From: Saprospiraceae bacterium
GTDB lineage: Bacteria; Bacteroidota; Bacteroidia; Chitinophagales; Saprospiraceae
DNA length: 8,481 nucleotides
Direction of reading: 5' to 3'
Assembly (NCBI GenBank): GCA_027009605.1
Contig: JALVCY010000531.1
Span: 1 to 8,481, forward strand
The notes under the pieces were generated by a model. The model was not told the origin of the DNA and did no database searches. It saw nothing but the letters and a program-made list of their open reading frames with translations. The first letter of the stretch is position 1. Each line of letters begins with the position of its first letter. The translations under genes were made by a program, and so were the position numbers. Below are positions 6,829 to 8,481 of the stretch, in pieces.

Positions 6829-7491
6829 ATGCAGTACAAAAAGACAAAACTCAATCAGGTCAAGCGGGGACACAAGAAGGCCGCTTACGACAAAAAGACC
6901 ATCCATGCTATTTTGGATGCAACTGAAATTTGCCACATCGCTTTTATCTATGAAGGCCGGGCGATGGTGCAACCTATTAATTTTGGCCGTAAGGGCGAAT
7001 ACCTTTATATACATGGCTCCCATCAAAACCGGATGACCCAAGCCTTGATGGATGCGGGGCAGATAACGCTGAGTGTGATGCTATTGGATGCGCTGAAATT
7101 GACCCGCTCCGCTTTTCATCACTCTGTTAATTATCGTTCGGTTGTGGTTTTCGGGAAAGTTAAAGAATTGACAAATCCGGAGGAAAAACTATTAGGCCTA
7201 AAAACCATTGTCAATCACTTTGTGTCCGATAGATGGGCACATTGCCGGACACCGAACGATAAGGAGTTACTGGCGACCCGTGTATTAGAAATCAAAATAG
7301 AATCCGCTTCCGCAAAAATCGCCGACCAACCAAATAGCGAGCATAAAAAAGATTTGGATTTAGATTATTGGGCGGGACAGATTCCTGTAAAGCAGGTCTA
7401 TGGAGAGCCTGTTTCTGCTTCCGATTTGAAGCCCGGTTTAGAAATTCCGGAGCACGTTTTGGCCTTTTGTCGCCGGGGGGAGACTCAATAA
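6829..7491 (+). CDS. Pyridoxamine 5'-phosphate oxidase-family flavin-binding protein (NimA-like)
   Basis: This 220-residue cytoplasmic protein has a split-barrel flavin-binding fold, as in the NimA/COG3467-type branch of the family. Recognised features, counted from the ATG at 6829, are N-terminal KRGHKKAAYDK, ICHIAF (C35, H36), FGRKGEYLYIHGS, R-SAFHHSVNYRSVVVFG (R93, H97, H98), a segment with RVLEIKIESASAKI, and C-terminal YWAGQIPV (W181). These match the conserved order in such proteins, which usually bind FMN and may reduce nitro or other small compounds; the actual substrate is unknown. The frame stays open upstream to a TTG at 6748, but the 27 extra residues do not resemble the family and would overlap the dyads and -7-like box, so the ATG is chosen. 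It is flanked downstream by its own terminator, so it looks monocistronic. Confidence 0.88.
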   Translation: MQYKKTKLNQVKRGHKKAAYDKKTIHAILDATEICHIAFIYEGRAMVQPINFGRKGEYLYIHGSHQNRMTQALMDAGQITLSVMLLDALKLTRSAFHHSVNYRSVVVFGKVKELTNPEEKLLGLKTIVNHFVSDRWAHCRTPNDKELLATRVLEIKIESASAKIADQPNSEHKKDLDLDYWAGQIPVKQVYGEPVSASDLKPGLEIPEHVLAFCRRGETQ

Positions 7492-7573
7492 ATTGCATGG
7501 TCTTTAGCTTGATGGCTTCGGTATGCTTTCTTTTAGTAAGTTAGCCAATAAATAATTCTCATCTAATTCCGCC

Positions 7574-7602
7574 AAAAAGAAAGACTTTTGTCATTCTTTT
7601 TT
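7574..7602 (+). terminator. Rho-independent terminator after the flavoprotein gene
   Basis: AAAAAGAA (7574-7581) pairs with TTCTTTTT (7594-7601); after one A-A mismatch GAC (7583-7585) pairs with GTC (7590-7592) around a TTTT loop. The 3' arm merges into a T-run. It lies 83 bases after the stop. The stem is A/T-rich, so strength is uncertain. Confidence 0.65.
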
Positions 7603-7720
7603 GTCTCGTTCTATTTAGATTTCATCTAATTATGTAAATCGGTTTTATAAGTTATTGATTGATAGTGTGTTACGTAAGTGCGAGCAACATGAATAGTTGG
7701 TCTATAACATGATGTGTTTA

Positions 7721-7798
7721 CCCCAATCTGCCGTTTCTTTGTTAGACAAAATGACATAAGTCACTTGGGGTTGTGATTTGTTCACAAGTCCTTTTTTT
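7721..7798 (+). ncRNA. Candidate structured RNA or leader ending in an intrinsic terminator
   Basis: CCCCAA (7721-7726) can pair with TTGGGG (7765-7770), enclosing two small hairpins: TTTGT-TAG-ACAAA (7738-7750) and TGAC-ATAA-GTCA (7752-7763). Directly after comes TTGTGA (7771-7776) with TCACAA (7782-7787), then seven T (7792-7798). This reads as a three-way junction followed by a terminator hairpin. It could be a small RNA end, or a short transcript upstream of the next gene. The family is not recognised, and no promoter for it was identified. Confidence 0.3.
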
Positions 7799-7813
7799 AT
7801 TTGGAATATACGC

Positions 7814-7821
7814 TACTTTTG
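7814..7821 (+). promoter_or_regulatory. Candidate -7 promoter element (TACTTTTG) for the DHOD-like gene
   Basis: This is an exact match to TAnnTTTG, ending 27 bases before the ATG at 7849. It lies just downstream of the T-run at 7792-7798, so a transcript starting here would not include the structured element. A TTTG occurs at 7800-7803, but its spacing is too short for a classical -33 box. Confidence 0.45.
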
Positions 7822-7848
7822 CTTCGGTTTTAACATAAATGACCGAAT

Positions 7849-8481
7849 ATGGACTTGTCAGTAAGTTACTTGGGATTGAAGCTAAAGTCTCCCGTTGTGG
7901 TTGGTAGTTCGGGTTTGACAACTCGGATTCCGAATTTGAAGAAAATTGAAAAATCCGGTGCAGGAGCGGTCGTCATCCGTTCACTCTTTGAAGAAGAAAT
8001 CATGCATGAGTATGAAAGTATCGTCAGAGAAGGAAAAGAGAGCGATGGCTTTTTGGATTACTACGATTATAAGATCCGTGATAAAAATCTGAATGATTAT
8101 CTGGATTATTTGAAGGCTGCTAAGGCGGCGATTGATATTCCTGTTATCGCAAGTATCAATTGTACGAGTGCCCATGAATGGACATTTTTTACCAAGAAAT
8201 TGGAGCAAGCAGGAGCTGATGCCATTGAGTTGAATATGTTTATCATGCCTTCGGATTTTGAGAAAAATTGTTCACAGATTGAGCAGACTTATCTCGATAT
8301 CATTAAGAAGGTACAGAGCGAAACCAAGCTGCCCATTTCTGTAAAAATGTCTTACTATTTTGCGGATTTGGCCGCTTTTGTCCGTAAGGTCGCTAATAGT
8401 GGCGTGCAAGGCGTGATTTTGTTTAATCGCTTTTTCCATCCTGATTTCGATATTGAGAATTTCAAAATCATACCCTCTAAT
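7849..8481 (+). CDS. Dihydroorotate dehydrogenase-like FMN protein (3' truncated)
   Basis: The ATG at 7849 opens a frame of 211 codons that runs off the right edge; relatives are about 330 residues, so roughly two thirds is visible. The sequence follows the TIM-barrel order of DHODH: KSPVVVGSSGLTT (13-25), GAGAVVIRSLFEEE (37-50), IPVIASINCTSA near 97-108, GADAIELN (122-129), and PISVKMSYYF with K166 aligned to the FMN-contacting Lys. After ELN, where true enzymes have SCPN or similar with the catalytic Cys or Ser, this protein reads MFIMPSDF, and the Lys of the TK(S/T) motif is Arg44. It therefore probably binds FMN but may not oxidise dihydroorotate; it belongs to the 'DHOD-like' group common in Bacteroidota. 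An ATG at 7839 is in another frame. No partner gene is visible. Confidence 0.88.
   Translation, partial: MDLSVSYLGLKLKSPVVVGSSGLTTRIPNLKKIEKSGAGAVVIRSLFEEEIMHEYESIVREGKESDGFLDYYDYKIRDKNLNDYLDYLKAAKAAIDIPVIASINCTSAHEWTFFTKKLEQAGADAIELNMFIMPSDFEKNCSQIEQTYLDIIKKVQSETKLPISVKMSYYFADLAAFVRKVANSGVQGVILFNRFFHPDFDIENFKIIPSN

Larger units (their letters stand above)
7492..7848. other. Intergenic region of about 357 bp without a credible gene
   Basis: No open frame with family-like sequence is present on either strand. The region holds the terminator at 7574-7602, a repeated decamer TCATCTAATT (7559-7568 and 7622-7631), an 8-bp palindrome TTACGTAA (7670-7677), a cluster of inverted repeats ending in a T-run (7721-7798) and a -7-like box (7814-7821). 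The part from about 7603 to 7720 is AT-rich and otherwise featureless. Confidence 0.6.

Noticed and set aside
7670..7677. TTACGTAA palindrome as an operator
   Set aside because: An isolated 8-bp palindrome that does not extend by even one further pair; too likely by chance in AT-rich intergenic sequence.
7981..8208. Minus-strand 75-residue frame
   Set aside because: It lies opposite the DHOD-like gene, whose plus-strand reading is clearly conserved.

Overview
The window looks like a chromosomal stretch from a free-living member of the Bacteroidota, perhaps Saprospira/Lewinella-like. The evidence is two large secreted proteins that end in type IX secretion (T9SS) sorting domains, start regions without Shine-Dalgarno sequences, and two sequences matching the Bacteroidota -7 promoter element TAnnTTTG. 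The lineage is inferred from gene style; no rRNA or marker gene is present.

Left part (1-2005, + strand): the 3' part of a large adhesin-like gene made of alternating C-type-lectin-like (CTLD) and HYR domains with a C-terminal T9SS domain. It is cut by the left edge. The 196-bp convergent gap (2006-2201) holds a terminator for this gene, a short array of 27-bp palindromic repeats, and a terminator for the opposite gene.

Centre (2202-6560, - strand): one 1452-residue secreted mosaic protein. Its order is signal peptide, HYR domain interrupted by a CTLD, two near-identical SdrD-B-like domains separated by a Cys-containing spacer, a complete CotA/laccase-type multicopper oxidase with all four copper motifs, a third SdrD-B-like domain, an FN3-like segment and a T9SS sorting domain. 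It is the most unusual object in the window: a blue copper oxidase displayed on an adhesin scaffold.

Right part (6561-8481, + strand): a divergent intergenic region with two tandem 13-bp dyads (candidate operators) and a -7-like box, then a NimA-like flavin-binding pyridoxamine-phosphate-oxidase-family protein whose ATG start at 6829 is preferred. Next come a terminator and a 358-bp gap containing a compact set of nested inverted repeats ending in a T-run. Last is the 5' two thirds of a dihydroorotate-dehydrogenase-like flavoprotein, cut by the right edge, which lacks the usual catalytic Cys/Ser.

The two left genes plausibly act at the cell surface in adhesion, glycan binding and extracellular oxidation. 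The two right genes are cytoplasmic flavoproteins with no visible functional link to the secreted pair. No tRNA, rRNA, CRISPR array, transposase or phage gene was seen.
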